A stretch of DNA of 64,000 bases from NCBI RefSeq assembly GCF_016595795.1, contig NZ_JAENHN010000046.1:30425-94424 (forward strand), in the 5' to 3' direction. Shown in pieces: positions 34,910 to 44,514 of this stretch. The position numbers were made by a program, and so were the translations under genes. This DNA comes from Clostridium yunnanense. Lineage in GTDB: Bacteria > Bacillota > Clostridia > Clostridiales > Clostridiaceae. Below the pieces are notes generated by a model. The model was not told where the DNA came from. It ran no database searches and was given only the letters and a program-made list of their open reading frames with translations. The stretch's first letter is position 1. The number at the start of each line of letters is the position of its first letter.

Positions 34910-35893
34910 ATGTTAAAATTAAAATATTTGTTTGATAATAAAGATTTAGCACATATGATACTTGAAAATTGGGAGTATGATCATGACGATCCTAATCTTT
35001 TAAAGTATTATAGAATTTCATCAAATGCAGTTTATTGGTGTAGGAATCAAGGCGAGACTTTCTTTCTTAGATTTACACCTACTGAAGAAAAACCAAAAGA
35101 AAAAATACTTGCTGAACTGGAGTTTTTGAGCTATTTAAGAAATAATGCTTATCCTGTAGTTGAAACCATACTGTCTAAAGCTGGCAACGAACTTGAAGAA
35201 ATAAATACCCCTTGGGGAAGCTTTTATGCCGTTGCCTTTAAAGAAGCCTCTAGAAAACAAATGTCAGAAATACCTTTGACAAGGGATTTAATCTTTGGTT
35301 TAGGTAAAGCCTTAGGAAAGTTGCATAAATTAAGCAGTGAATTCAGCCCAGTAAATAATAAACGAAGTGATTGGAAAGAAACATCATGCTGGATGGAGGA
35401 TGTATTATCAAATTTTCCTAACGAAACTGCTGCTAGAAATGAGTTATCTATGCTTAAAGATTATTTTTCAAAAATGCCAACTACTAAAGAAACCTTTGGT
35501 CTTATCCATTATGACTTCGAGCTTGACAATCTGTTTTTTAATGAAATCACAGAAACCTATACACCTATAGACTTTGATGATTCCATATATCATTGGTATG
35601 CATTGGATATCGAACAATCCTTAGGTAGCATCAAAGAAGAGATACCTGAAGAACAAGTAGAACTTTCGGTAAATGAGTTCATCAATGGTTACCGCTTGGA
35701 ATATGATATCTCTGATGAAATGCTCAAATTATTACCTATCTTCAGAAGATATGTTAATTTATATGGATATGTACGAATACTTCGTTCTATAGAAGAAAGC
35801 TTGGACAATGAACCTGACTGGCTTATAAATCTGAGAGCTAAATTAGAAAATTCCTTAAATAATAGAAAAGCTGTCTTTACAATGCCAATTTAA
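34910..35893 (+). CDS. APH-family phosphotransferase
   Basis: 327 residues with the aminoglycoside phosphotransferase/choline kinase fold. The catalytic loop reads LIHYDFELDNLFF near 202-214 (HGDxxxxN with Tyr for Gly) and the metal loop PIDFDDS near 225. The N-lobe Lys is probably in FFLRFTP near 51 or nearby. It may phosphorylate an antibiotic or a small metabolite such as a homoserine-like alcohol; the sequence alone does not decide. The attenuator-type leader with a uORF favours an antibiotic-related role. GAAAGAGGTTACGTGA precedes the ATG. Confidence 0.8.
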   Translation: MLKLKYLFDNKDLAHMILENWEYDHDDPNLLKYYRISSNAVYWCRNQGETFFLRFTPTEEKPKEKILAELEFLSYLRNNAYPVVETILSKAGNELEEINTPWGSFYAVAFKEASRKQMSEIPLTRDLIFGLGKALGKLHKLSSEFSPVNNKRSDWKETSCWMEDVLSNFPNETAARNELSMLKDYFSKMPTTKETFGLIHYDFELDNLFFNEITETYTPIDFDDSIYHWYALDIEQSLGSIKEEIPEEQVELSVNEFINGYRLEYDISDEMLKLLPIFRRYVNLYGYVRILRSIEESLDNEPDWLINLRAKLENSLNNRKAVFTMPI

Positions 35894-35903
35894 TTTATTA
35901 TAG

Positions 35904-35955
35904 AAAGAGTGTATCTGGGAGCTTAATGTCTTACCCAAATACACTCTTTTCTTTC
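35904..35955. terminator. Terminator after the phosphotransferase gene
   Basis: Stem AAAGAGTGTAT/ATACACTCTTT with an inner GGG/CCC pair and a T run, between convergent genes. Confidence 0.85.
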
Positions 35956-36004
35956 TGAAAAACACACTATAAGAAATTTACATCACAAGTGCACCATTTG
36001 ATAT

Positions 36005-38050
36005 TCAATTGACATTTCTCTTGAAAGTATAATAGGTTCCTACAAAGTAACATATAAGTATAAGAAGCATTAAAACAACTCCAAAGGTCACACTTAAAAC
36101 AAAGGTTGTGTCTCCAACAAAAACTGTAATTATATCCTTATAAAACAAATAATAATTATATATAAATATTGCAGTCCCAATCATTGCTATAGTAATAGGA
36201 ACTATAAAATATATTGAAATTTGTTTTAATATAATCTTATTTATTTCATTTTTTTCAACACCTAACCTCTTAAGCACATTAAATCTATCCTTATGCTCTA
36301 TAGAATCAGTAAGTTGACTAAGTGATAAAATAGTTAAACTTATCATTAGAAGTACTCCACCTAAATATATGCCAAGAATTCTCATAGCTAAAGTTGTATT
36401 TAAGATAGTGTTTGTTTCTAATGATTTTATCCTTGTTCTAATTACATTTTGTGCTATATCATATCTGTCGATGTACTTTGCTGTGAACTCAGCATTATTT
36501 TTTCTAAACCAATTATCTACATATTTATATTGAAAATCATTGGCTTCTTCATAACTCATTTCATGGTTAAGATTAGCTACAAAATTAGTTTCTATATGAT
36601 CAAGTTTATCACATACTTTATCTGGTAAAATTATAATATTTTCTACAATCTGGTAAAAACCTTCTCCAATGGATTCTTTATAAACTGAATTCTTGCTGAT
36701 TTTATATGTTACACCATTGATATTCAAATTAGAATGTTTAGTTACATAGTCATTTATTACTTCATCTGTAGTAGCATTGTGCCATTGAGTGGTAAATTCA
36801 TTGTTTTTAAGTTCTATTTTCTCATACCCAAGCATACTTCTTAGTTTATTAAAATCACTTAATTTAATTGCTGATATAGGCTTACTATTCCCTTCTAAAT
36901 TTACTATGTATTTTTCTACCTGACAGTAATCCATTACATCGTAACCTTTATTCTTTAAATAATCGACAACTTCGCTATAATCTAACTTAGGTAGCTGTCC
37001 AGAATCCTCTAGCTTAGCTTTTGCTAAAAAATTAGCACTATAATTATTTCTTATATCTATATCATATGGAACTCTCATGTTTAAATATCCCAATGCCCAC
37101 TGAGCCATTACAATTGTTATTATAAAACTTATCATAGCTCCTAAAAAAGTCATTGATAACGTGGCCATTAATATCGGTGCAGTCTTTACTTTAGATACTA
37201 TTGACCCTATTAAAAATAAATTTGTGCCTTCATATTTAAAATTAATCCTCTTATTTTTTATGTAAATCATTATATATGCAATTGAATAAAATAACGCGTA
37301 AGTCCCTATAATAAAAGTAATTAGTGATACACCAATATATATTAATGATTTTACACTATAATCAATTTTTGAATTTATCAATTTAAAAGTACAACTACCA
37401 CAAATAGTATATAAAATTATTGAAAATGCAAATATTATACTGTATATTTTACCACTTCTTTTAAACTGGAACTCAACTTGTTTATTCGCATTCAACATGT
37501 CTATAACTTTGATTTTTCTTAATACCACAACATTATATAATCCTACTATACAAAACATTATTATAAAAAATATAAATGTAATTCCAACTGTATCCATATA
37601 TAACCTTAAGCTAAATACTACTTCTTGTTTAGCACTTTTTAAGACTATAGCTGTAATTACTTGCGAAAATAATGTCCCTACGAATATTCCTGCTATTATA
37701 GCTAAGATTCCCACTACAAGAGTTTCAATAAAAAACATTAATGCCACGCTTTTTTGTTCTGCTCCCAGCAATATATATGTTGCAAATTCTTTTTGTCGTC
37801 TTCTTATCATATATTTATTTACATAAGATACAAGCAAAATAAGGATTGCTGTAATTATATAAGTTGAATACTTTAATATTAATTCTAAAGTTTTAAAGTT
37901 ATAGGATTTTTCAGTAATTAGTTCATAGCTTGAACTAGAAAGAGATGTAATTGCATAAAATAAGCTCACACATATTGTTATTGTTATAAAATAAATTAGA
38001 TAGTCTTTTATAGATTTTTTCGCATTATTTTTGGCTAACTTAGCGTACAT
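36005..38050 (-). CDS. Bce-type ABC transporter permease
   Basis: 681 residues from ATG 38050, the usual BceB start (MYAKLAKNNAKKSIKDYLIYF), with GGTGGTGATG upstream; ATGs at 38059 and 38065 also exist. Ten membrane helices in the FtsX pattern: one, then three, then two after, with a large extracellular domain at about 325-530 between helices VII and VIII, the hallmark of peptide-antibiotic sensing permeases. It works with the ATPase, and its extracellular domain signals to the histidine kinase. Overlaps the ATPase gene by 11 bases. Confidence 0.9.
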   Translation of the reverse strand: MYAKLAKNNAKKSIKDYLIYFITITICVSLFYAITSLSSSSYELITEKSYNFKTLELILKYSTYIITAILILLVSYVNKYMIRRRQKEFATYILLGAEQKSVALMFFIETLVVGILAIIAGIFVGTLFSQVITAIVLKSAKQEVVFSLRLYMDTVGITFIFFIIMFCIVGLYNVVVLRKIKVIDMLNANKQVEFQFKRSGKIYSIIFAFSIILYTICGSCTFKLINSKIDYSVKSLIYIGVSLITFIIGTYALFYSIAYIMIYIKNKRINFKYEGTNLFLIGSIVSKVKTAPILMATLSMTFLGAMISFIITIVMAQWALGYLNMRVPYDIDIRNNYSANFLAKAKLEDSGQLPKLDYSEVVDYLKNKGYDVMDYCQVEKYIVNLEGNSKPISAIKLSDFNKLRSMLGYEKIELKNNEFTTQWHNATTDEVINDYVTKHSNLNINGVTYKISKNSVYKESIGEGFYQIVENIIILPDKVCDKLDHIETNFVANLNHEMSYEEANDFQYKYVDNWFRKNNAEFTAKYIDRYDIAQNVIRTRIKSLETNTILNTTLAMRILGIYLGGVLLMISLTILSLSQLTDSIEHKDRFNVLKRLGVEKNEINKIILKQISIYFIVPITIAMIGTAIFIYNYYLFYKDIITVFVGDTTFVLSVTFGVVLMLLILICYFVGTYYTFKRNVN

Positions 38051-38807
38051 CTCTAACATCACCACCTAATAACGCTACTACATCTAATATCTTATTAAAA
38101 AATTGCCTTCGTGTATTTTGACCTTTTACTAACTCTGTAAATATTTTTCCATCTTTAATAAATAATATCCTGTCGCAATAACTAGCAGTAAAAGAATCAT
38201 GTGTTACCATTAATATTGTTGCATCTAAATCTTTATTTAAATTTGATATCATCTCTATTAATATTTGAGCAGATTTTGAATCAAGTGCTCCTGTTGGTTC
38301 ATCAGCTAGTATCAATTTAGGATTAGTTACTAACGCTCTTGCACAAGCAGTTCTTTGTTTTTGCCCTCCTGATACTTCATACGGATATTTTAAAAGTAGA
38401 TCTTCTATTCCTAACTCTCTTGAAACACTAAACACTCTATTATCTATTTCACTTTTTTTGGTTTTATTTAAGGTAAGAGCTAAAGCTATATTTTCATGGA
38501 TAGTCAATGTATCTAACAAGTTAAAATCTTGAAATATAAAGCCTAAGTTTTCTCTTCTAAACTTTGCTATATTTTTTTGATTTATCTCTGTTAAATCTTT
38601 TCCATCTAAATAAATATTACCTGAACTAACATCATCAATTGTCGCAATCAAATTTAACAATGTTGTCTTACCTGATCCAGATGGCCCCATTACGCCAACA
38701 AATTCGCCTTTTTTTACATTAAAACTTATATCATCAATAGCTTTAACTACATTCCCCTTATTTCCATAGTATTTTTCAATATTACTTATTTTTAATATTT
38801 CACTCAT
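38040..38807 (-). CDS. Bce-type ABC transporter ATP-binding protein
   Basis: 255 residues. Walker A GPSGSGKTT near 40, signature VSGGQKQR near 145, Walker B LILADEPTGALD near 164, H-loop VTHD near 199. It belongs to the MacB/BceA/LolD branch. With the permease it removes bacitracin-like or lantibiotic peptides from their target. GAGGTGATTAATA precedes the ATG; a BceR-like box lies 70 bases upstream. Confidence 0.92.
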   Translation of the reverse strand: MSEILKISNIEKYYGNKGNVVKAIDDISFNVKKGEFVGVMGPSGSGKTTLLNLIATIDDVSSGNIYLDGKDLTEINQKNIAKFRRENLGFIFQDFNLLDTLTIHENIALALTLNKTKKSEIDNRVFSVSRELGIEDLLLKYPYEVSGGQKQRTACARALVTNPKLILADEPTGALDSKSAQILIEMISNLNKDLDATILMVTHDSFTASYCDRILFIKDGKIFTELVKGQNTRRQFFNKILDVVALLGGDVRDVR

Positions 38808-38876
38808 TATTAATCACCTCAAAGATATTTTAACTTATATATCACATGCTAGATTCGATTTAATATTACTTTTAGG

Positions 38877-38890
38877 TGACAATGTTGTAA
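38877..38890 (-). promoter_or_regulatory. BceR-type response regulator box
   Basis: In the minus-strand sense TTACA-ACAT-TGTCA, an inverted repeat of the TNACA-N4-TGTNA form bound by BceR-like regulators, upstream of the transporter genes and downstream of the regulator pair. Expected to switch the transporter operon. Confidence 0.68.
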
Positions 38891-38900
38891 CCTTACTAAT

Positions 38901-39911
38901 TTATAACTTACAAAAGCTCCCTATAGGAAAAGTAATAATAACTTTTGTATATGTATTTATTTCTGATTCTATATCTATTAATAATCCTAATTTATCACAT
39001 AATTTTTTGCATAGATACAATCCAATCCCAGTAGATTTGTTACTCAATCTGCCTACATTTCCTGTAAAACCTTTATGAAATACCCTATCTGTTTCATCCT
39101 GAGGTATACCTATTCCATTATCTTCAACGATTAATTTAATCCCATTTTTTATAACAGATAAATATACCTTAACTTTTGGATTTTCATCTTTCCTATACTT
39201 TATAGCATTTACTATTATCTGATTTAGAATAAATTCAAGCCATTTACTATCGCAATATACTGTCCTATCTAGATTATCAATATCTATGTTTATACCATTT
39301 AAAATAAAGCCTTGTTTATTTCTTGTAACTACACTATTCACACAATGCTGTAAGCTTATTTCCTTCACAAGATAATCTTTATCTACATCTTCAGTTCTTG
39401 CATAAAACAACGCTTGCTCTACATATCTATCAATCTCTTCTAATTGCATAAGTATTGCTGAACTCTTAGTTGTTCTATTATTTTCTTCTATTAACTTTAT
39501 AAGAGCTATTGGAGTCTTTACTTCGTGAACCCATTGTTCTATATACTCCTTATAATCTTTAATTATTAATTTTTCTTTATTGATTTCTTCTCTCATTGCT
39601 TTGCTTGATCTTTTTAAAAGATAGTAATAGGGCTTTGCTTCAAGAAAAGGTGGGATTTCTAGCACTTCGCTTATTAAGTATTTTTTATCTATTTTTGATA
39701 CGTATTTTTCAACTAATTCAAAATAGTCTTTTCTTTTTTTATAAGCAGTGAAAAAGTAAACAAGTAAAACACTAATCCATGACGATGCTATTATCACTAT
39801 TGTTGCAAATTCATTACCTATACTTAGAAGAAATATAGATAAGACTATCAAAGCTACAATATTTAAAGATATTGTTCCAGCGTTACATTTTAAATAATCT
39901 TTTAAACTCAT
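38901..39911 (-). CDS. Bce-type intramembrane-sensing histidine kinase
   Basis: 336 residues. Two N-terminal helices at about 15-34 and 37-55 with almost no extracellular loop, the feature of intramembrane-sensing kinases that rely on the transporter. The phospho-acceptor is HEVKTP near 129; the N box NQIIVNAIKY near 235, DNGIGIP near 268 and GTGIGLYL form (STGIGLYLCKKL) near 296 complete the ATPase domain. Overlaps the response regulator gene by four bases. Confidence 0.92.
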   Translation of the reverse strand: MSLKDYLKCNAGTISLNIVALIVLSIFLLSIGNEFATIVIIASSWISVLLVYFFTAYKKRKDYFELVEKYVSKIDKKYLISEVLEIPPFLEAKPYYYLLKRSSKAMREEINKEKLIIKDYKEYIEQWVHEVKTPIALIKLIEENNRTTKSSAILMQLEEIDRYVEQALFYARTEDVDKDYLVKEISLQHCVNSVVTRNKQGFILNGINIDIDNLDRTVYCDSKWLEFILNQIIVNAIKYRKDENPKVKVYLSVIKNGIKLIVEDNGIGIPQDETDRVFHKGFTGNVGRLSNKSTGIGLYLCKKLCDKLGLLIDIESEINTYTKVIITFPIGSFCKL

Positions 39912-40576
39912 ACTATATAACCTTGGCCTCTTTTAGTTTTAATAAAACAATCCAGCCCTATTTTTTCTATTTTGCTTCTTATTCTTGTAATATTTACAGT
40001 GAGAGTATTATCATTTACAAACATAGAATTGTCCCATAGATACTCCATAATTTCAACTCTAGATACAATTTTTTCTTTATTGATTAATAGGTAATATAAT
40101 ATTTTTAATTCGTTTTTTGTAAGCTCTTCGCTATAACCACTATGTTCAATAGTACTTGTTAAGATATTTAACTTCAGCCCATTATATTCAATTACCTCTA
40201 AGTTAGAATCATTGGGGTATGCTCTTTTAATAAGTGCATTTATTCTAGCTAAAAGTATTTGGGTATTATATGGTTTTGTAATAAAATCATCTCCACCTAA
40301 GGTTATTGCCATAAGTTCATCTATATTTGTATTTCTACTTGTTATAAAGATTATAGGTACCTTTGAAAAGCTACGTATTTCAGTACATATCTTAAATCCA
40401 TCATCATTAGGTAAATTTATATCTAATAAAATCAATTCTGGACTATTTTCTTTTACTATTTGTGGTATGTTATCAAAAGTTCTCGGTTTCAACACCGAAT
40501 AACCACTTATCATCAACAAGTTCCCTATTTCATTTTGAAGCTGTTCATTATCATCAATTATCATTACTGTAAACAT
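39908..40576 (-). CDS. Bce-type OmpR/PhoB response regulator
   Basis: 222 residues from ATG 40576, which has GGAGAGAAAAGC upstream; an earlier in-frame ATG at 40597 lies over that site. Receiver domain 1-115: acidic pair IIDDNE, phospho-Asp in LILLDINLP near 52, Lys in ITKPYN near 101. The C-terminal winged helix is OmpR type (VNDNTLTVNITRIRSKI near 185). It should activate the transporter operon through the box at 38877. Terminal gene order regulator-kinase, then ATPase-permease, all in one direction. Confidence 0.92.
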   Translation of the reverse strand: MFTVMIIDDNEQLQNEIGNLLMISGYSVLKPRTFDNIPQIVKENSPELILLDINLPNDDGFKICTEIRSFSKVPIIFITSRNTNIDELMAITLGGDDFITKPYNTQILLARINALIKRAYPNDSNLEVIEYNGLKLNILTSTIEHSGYSEELTKNELKILYYLLINKEKIVSRVEIMEYLWDNSMFVNDNTLTVNITRIRSKIEKIGLDCFIKTKRGQGYIV

Positions 40577-40699
40577 GCTTTTCTCTCCATTTATCATTTC
40601 TTTTATCCTATTAATTATTTTATCTCACTTACTACACAACTTCAAAATAAATATTGAAAAAATTGGTTTAACGTTATATCACTTACAATTTTTCCGTTC

Positions 40700-41608
40700 T
40701 TATATTGTGACATCATTTTCACTTAAAAACTTCAATAAATCATTATTAAGTTTCACAACTTCGTTGTTTGCGCTACTGGCATAATCCGGTAGCATCATAT
40801 CCTTCACCATTTTAGATCTTAGCCACATCATAAAGAAAACTTTCAGAATGAAATTTGGAGATTTAAGCACAATTTTAAATGCAGAGGGATTAATAGATAC
40901 TCCAGCTTTTTGTATTGCCCTTAAATATGCTTTTAATGTGATTGTTATTTTGTGTGCCGTTTTTCTGGTTCTTGCTGTTTTTTCATTACTTATGTTATTT
41001 TCAAAATATAAACCGCCCAAAAGTGCAATATCCGATATTGAATGTGTTATTAGAAATGCTTTCATATCCTTATTAATTGTATAAGGAAGTTTTGCTGTTT
41101 CAAATAATTTTGCGAGGTTTTCTATGCGTTCTGTCACTAAACCATTATTTTCTCCAAACATAGAAGCCACTAAAATCTTTGGTGGGATCCTGGCATATAA
41201 TATCCCATCTTTTATCTGCCCTCCAAAACCAGGAAAACCTGGTAAAAGTCTATCTCCAACAATATCTTGCCAAGTCGAAAACCCAATTGAACTGTTTGTC
41301 ATCGTAACTATATTTTTGCTTTCATTGTCTTTTAGTGCTAACAACGCTGATTCAGACTTATCATAACGGACTGTAACGAAAATAAAGTCATATACATCAT
41401 CATTTTCAAGCTTATCAATGACCTTTACTTTTATAGATTTAACTACACCTTTTTCACTATATTGTAGTCCTTTCTCTTTCAATGCTTTAAACCTATTAGA
41501 ACGTGCAAACATAGTAACGTCAATTCCTGCTTCAATAAATTTCATTGCGTATATGCTTCCTATAACACCTGCACCAAAAATTAAAATTCTATTTTGTCTT
41601 ACAGACAT
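40700..41608 (-). CDS. Ketopantoate reductase (PanE/ApbA)-family oxidoreductase
   Basis: 302 residues. N-terminal NAD(P)-binding fold with RILIFGAGVIGSIYAMKF (GxGxxG) at about 7-24. The family's catalytic Lys, Asn and Glu positions are not all clear; the C-terminal helical part ends in a long basic segment around VFFMMWLRSKMVKDMM, unlike the compact PanE. So true ketopantoate reductase activity is doubtful and another 2-keto-acid or ketone may be reduced. AATAGGAGTGGTTTT precedes the ATG. Divergent from a TetR gene, with a perfect palindrome between. Confidence 0.8.
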   Translation of the reverse strand: MSVRQNRILIFGAGVIGSIYAMKFIEAGIDVTMFARSNRFKALKEKGLQYSEKGVVKSIKVKVIDKLENDDVYDFIFVTVRYDKSESALLALKDNESKNIVTMTNSSIGFSTWQDIVGDRLLPGFPGFGGQIKDGILYARIPPKILVASMFGENNGLVTERIENLAKLFETAKLPYTINKDMKAFLITHSISDIALLGGLYFENNISNEKTARTRKTAHKITITLKAYLRAIQKAGVSINPSAFKIVLKSPNFILKVFFMMWLRSKMVKDMMLPDYASSANNEVVKLNNDLLKFLSENDVTI

Positions 41609-41653
41609 AAAACCACTCCTATTTTATTGATAATATATTCTCTTGATTATAAG

Positions 41654-41665
41654 ACAACGCGTTGT
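41654..41665. promoter_or_regulatory. Candidate TetR operator ACAACGCGTTGT
   Basis: Perfect 12-bp palindrome in the 151-base divergent region, next to a TATAAT-like element (GTTGTATAATAGG). It resembles operators of TetR proteins that control a divergent reductase gene. Confidence 0.65.
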
Positions 41666-41759
41666 ATAATAGGATTGTAAAGCTTTATTATAGCTTTATC
41701 AACCATCAGTTTTTCATTATTTGTTGGATGATATTTTCGTTCATAACAAGGAGGGTAAA

Positions 41760-42308
41760 ATGAAAAAGCAACCTGAAATTACAGAAAAAACAAGGCAAGC
41801 ATTTATAGATGTTTTTTGTGAGTTATATAGTGAAAAACCCATTGAAAAAATCTCGATTAAAGATATTACCAGTAAAGCTGGATATAATCGTAGTACATTT
41901 TATCAATACTTTGCTGACATTTACGAATTGTTAGACTTCGTTGAAGCTGATTTATTGAACTACATAAAAGAGGAGTTTGCGAATAAAGAGGCCTTTACAG
42001 ATCTTATTGAAAATACACTTAATTGCTTTGAAAAGAGCGAGCATATATCAACTCTCAAGGCTCTGTTGGGTGATTATGGAAGTGTACATTTTTTAGAACG
42101 CTTGAAAAGAGAAATTCCATTTGATAAATTAGACTTAAACTTTCCCGAATATAATATTTTAACTCCATACTTGATTGAGTTTTACATATCAACATCACTT
42201 TCCTTATTTCGTCTTTGGCTCCGACAAGAAAGGGATTTATCGTCAGAAGAATTGTTAAAGTTAGTAGATACCCTATATACAAATGGGATAACACCGTATT
42301 CTAAGTAA
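41760..42308 (+). CDS. TetR/AcrR family transcriptional regulator
   Basis: 182 residues from ATG 41760, preceded by AAGGAGGGTAAA; the frame is open back to 41721 without a ribosome binding site. The helix-turn-helix is ISIKDITSKAGYNRSTFYQYFAD near 31-53, strikingly like that of the TetR at 15776 (AGYNRATFY). The C-terminal part is all-helical. It likely represses the divergent reductase gene through the palindrome at 41654. Confidence 0.88.
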   Translation: MKKQPEITEKTRQAFIDVFCELYSEKPIEKISIKDITSKAGYNRSTFYQYFADIYELLDFVEADLLNYIKEEFANKEAFTDLIENTLNCFEKSEHISTLKALLGDYGSVHFLERLKREIPFDKLDLNFPEYNILTPYLIEFYISTSLSLFRLWLRQERDLSSEELLKLVDTLYTNGITPYSK

Positions 42309-42390
42309 AGTTTATTTGCTCATTAAAAAGATATTGGTTTATAATATGGTACTTACGGGTAAGCTATATTTTAATAAAGGAGGTGCCATA

Positions 42391-42738
42391 TTGGATATTA
42401 AGAAAATTCTTGAAATCCTTATTATAGGTTTACAAGGCTTATCTATAATAATCATAGTTTGGGGAGTTCTTCTCTGCCTGATAAACTTTATTAAAGTGGA
42501 GATCTCCATTGATAATAGATCAAATATAGTTCAAAAGATTACATCCACAAAAAATCATTTAGGCTCTTATATACTATTAGGTCTAGAGGTTCTAATAAGT
42601 GCAGATATTATAGATTCTATATTAAACCCTACCATGCATGATATTTTAAGGCTAGCTACTATAGTTATAATTAGAACAATAATATCTTATTTCCTAAATA
42701 AAGAGATGAAAGCTACTGAAAATAGTCAACCAAGTTAA
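42391..42738 (+). CDS. DUF1622 family membrane protein
   Basis: 115 residues from TTG 42391, which has AAAGGAGGTG seven bases upstream; the in-frame ATG at 42316 is far from any ribosome binding site. Three hydrophobic helices: ILEILIIGLQGLSIIIIVWGVL near 6-27, LGSYILLGLEVLISADIIDSI near 56-76 and LATIVIIRTIISYFL near 88-102, the DUF1622 pattern with ADIIDSI conserved. Function unknown. Possibly on the transcript of the TetR gene 83 bases upstream. Confidence 0.8.
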   Translation: MDIKKILEILIIGLQGLSIIIIVWGVLLCLINFIKVEISIDNRSNIVQKITSTKNHLGSYILLGLEVLISADIIDSILNPTMHDILRLATIVIIRTIISYFLNKEMKATENSQPS

Positions 42739-42832
42739 TTACATTTCTAGTAGTACCAGAATTACCTATAGAATTCAATCTCCTCCTATAGTATAGCTAT
42801 CAAAACTCAAATAAATATCTCAGACATATGAA

Positions 42833-42860
42833 AAACCAGGATATTCACTACCCTGGTTTA
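42833..42860. terminator. Terminator between DUF1622 and MFS genes
   Basis: Stem AAACCAGG/CCTGGTTT with A/T flanks on both strands, between convergent genes. Confidence 0.75.
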
Positions 42861-42990
42861 ATAATCATATAACTCTATTCTTACTAAAATTAGATTCATT
42901 CCATAAATCTTGTCTACCCTCACTTCTTATATAATTAAGATACTTGCAGAATAAACTAAAAGCAAAGCCATTATTATATTCACTGTAACT

Positions 42991-44403
42991 CTATGCTTTC
43001 ACAACTTCCTTTTTGCGATTATTAGTTAAGAAGAAAGCTGGAATCAAGGCAACCACTAAACTAACAACAGTAAATACAAAAGAATTATGATAAGAAGTTA
43101 AAAGTAAGTCTTTTGTTGGTGCTTGTGATCCAATTGAATGTTGAATGATGGTAGCCAAAATCGCAGTACCAATTGCTCCTCCAATGTTTTGCAGCATACG
43201 TGTGGCAGTGGTTGCTTCGGATATTAATTCCTTTGGAACATTATTATAAGAATCAGACATTACAGGAATAGTTAAACCACCTTGGGCAATGCCACGAATA
43301 AATAGCACAAGGATAATCCAAAGATTACTTGTTGATGCTGTAAATAATGTAAATGGTAGTGTTCCAGCAATTCCAATAAACACTGAGACTTGTACCACAA
43401 TCCTAGCTCCTAATTTATCTGTTAGTTTTCCAACTAAACTTCTAGAGACCAAAAGTCCTATACCTTGGCTAATTAAATAAATACCTGACCAAACAACACT
43501 AAGTCCTCTAATATTTTGTAGATAAAGCGGTAATAAGAACATTACTCCATTCACTGTCAATCCTGACATCACAAGCAAAATTGTTGATGCTGAGAAATTT
43601 TTTATTTTGAAGAGTTTCAAACTTACTAGTGCACTCTTTTCTTTTAAAATAGCATAGGCTACATATCCACCCATAAGCAGAACACTTATTATTAATGGTA
43701 AAACTGCCTTATTTGAAGTACCTGATACTAATTCACTTACCTTTGAAATTCCTAAAATGAAGCTAGTGAAGGATCCACCTAAAAGAACAATACTTGGAAT
43801 ATCTAATTTTTTTCCTTTCTTACTTGGTTCAAAGTTTGGTAAGCCAAAAATAATTAATGCTGCTGAAATAATAACTATAGGAACATTAATATAAAAAATC
43901 CAGTGCCAATCCAATGAGTTTACGATGAAACCACCAAAGGTTGGTCCAAGAATTGGAGCTAAAACAGCAGGAATACCGATAATTGACATTAGACTTCCTA
44001 AGTTTTCACCACCTGAGGAACGAACAATTAAGGTGGTGAGTAGTGGTATTATAATCCCACTTCCGATACCTTGAATAACTCGTCCAGCAATCAATAAACC
44101 AATTGACGTAGAAACTGATGCAACCACTGATCCAGCTAAGAAAAACATCAAACCATAAAGATAAAGTTTTTTTCCATCAATCCATTCAATAGCCCAACCT
44201 GTAATAGGAACAATAATCCCTAAGGCTAATACATACCCTGTGCTTACCCATTGAATACTATCAACTCCAGCACCAAGATCCTTCATGATCGTATTTACTG
44301 CAACATTTGTCATTGTTGCATCTAACATTGGAGCTATTGCACCTAAAACTAATATAAGTGCTATTACAACTATTGATTCGCTTCTTTTCACTTCATTTAC
44401 CAT
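42991..44403 (-). CDS. DHA2 (EmrB/QacA) family MFS drug exporter
   Basis: 470 residues with fourteen predicted helices. The DHA2 signature in helix I/II is visible (LDATMTNVAVNTIMKDLG near 27-44) together with WVSTGYVLALGIIVPITGW, the loop motif DGKKLYLYGL, and the helix V motif GIPAVLAPILGPTFGGFI near 145-162. It should export cationic or hydrophobic drugs with protons. TGGAGGTGTATC precedes the ATG. Divergent from a TetR gene with a 22-bp dyad between, so repression by that TetR is expected. Confidence 0.92.
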   Translation of the reverse strand: MVNEVKRSESIVVIALILVLGAIAPMLDATMTNVAVNTIMKDLGAGVDSIQWVSTGYVLALGIIVPITGWAIEWIDGKKLYLYGLMFFLAGSVVASVSTSIGLLIAGRVIQGIGSGIIIPLLTTLIVRSSGGENLGSLMSIIGIPAVLAPILGPTFGGFIVNSLDWHWIFYINVPIVIISAALIIFGLPNFEPSKKGKKLDIPSIVLLGGSFTSFILGISKVSELVSGTSNKAVLPLIISVLLMGGYVAYAILKEKSALVSLKLFKIKNFSASTILLVMSGLTVNGVMFLLPLYLQNIRGLSVVWSGIYLISQGIGLLVSRSLVGKLTDKLGARIVVQVSVFIGIAGTLPFTLFTASTSNLWIILVLFIRGIAQGGLTIPVMSDSYNNVPKELISEATTATRMLQNIGGAIGTAILATIIQHSIGSQAPTKDLLLTSYHNSFVFTVVSLVVALIPAFFLTNNRKKEVVKA

Positions 44404-44420
44404 GATACACCTCCAAAAAT

Positions 44421-44442
44421 ATAAGATACTGTAGTATCTTAT
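44421..44442. promoter_or_regulatory. 22-bp TetR-type operator dyad
   Basis: ATAAGATAC-TGTA-GTATCTTAT: perfect nine-base arms around TGTA, 18 bases upstream of the exporter ATG and 73 bases before the tetR ATG. Confidence 0.78.
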
Positions 44443-44514
44443 TTCTATGTGGTATATAATATGCCCTTATGTTATAATTGTCAATAGAAAAAATTTTTGA
44501 TTGAGGGAATTTTT

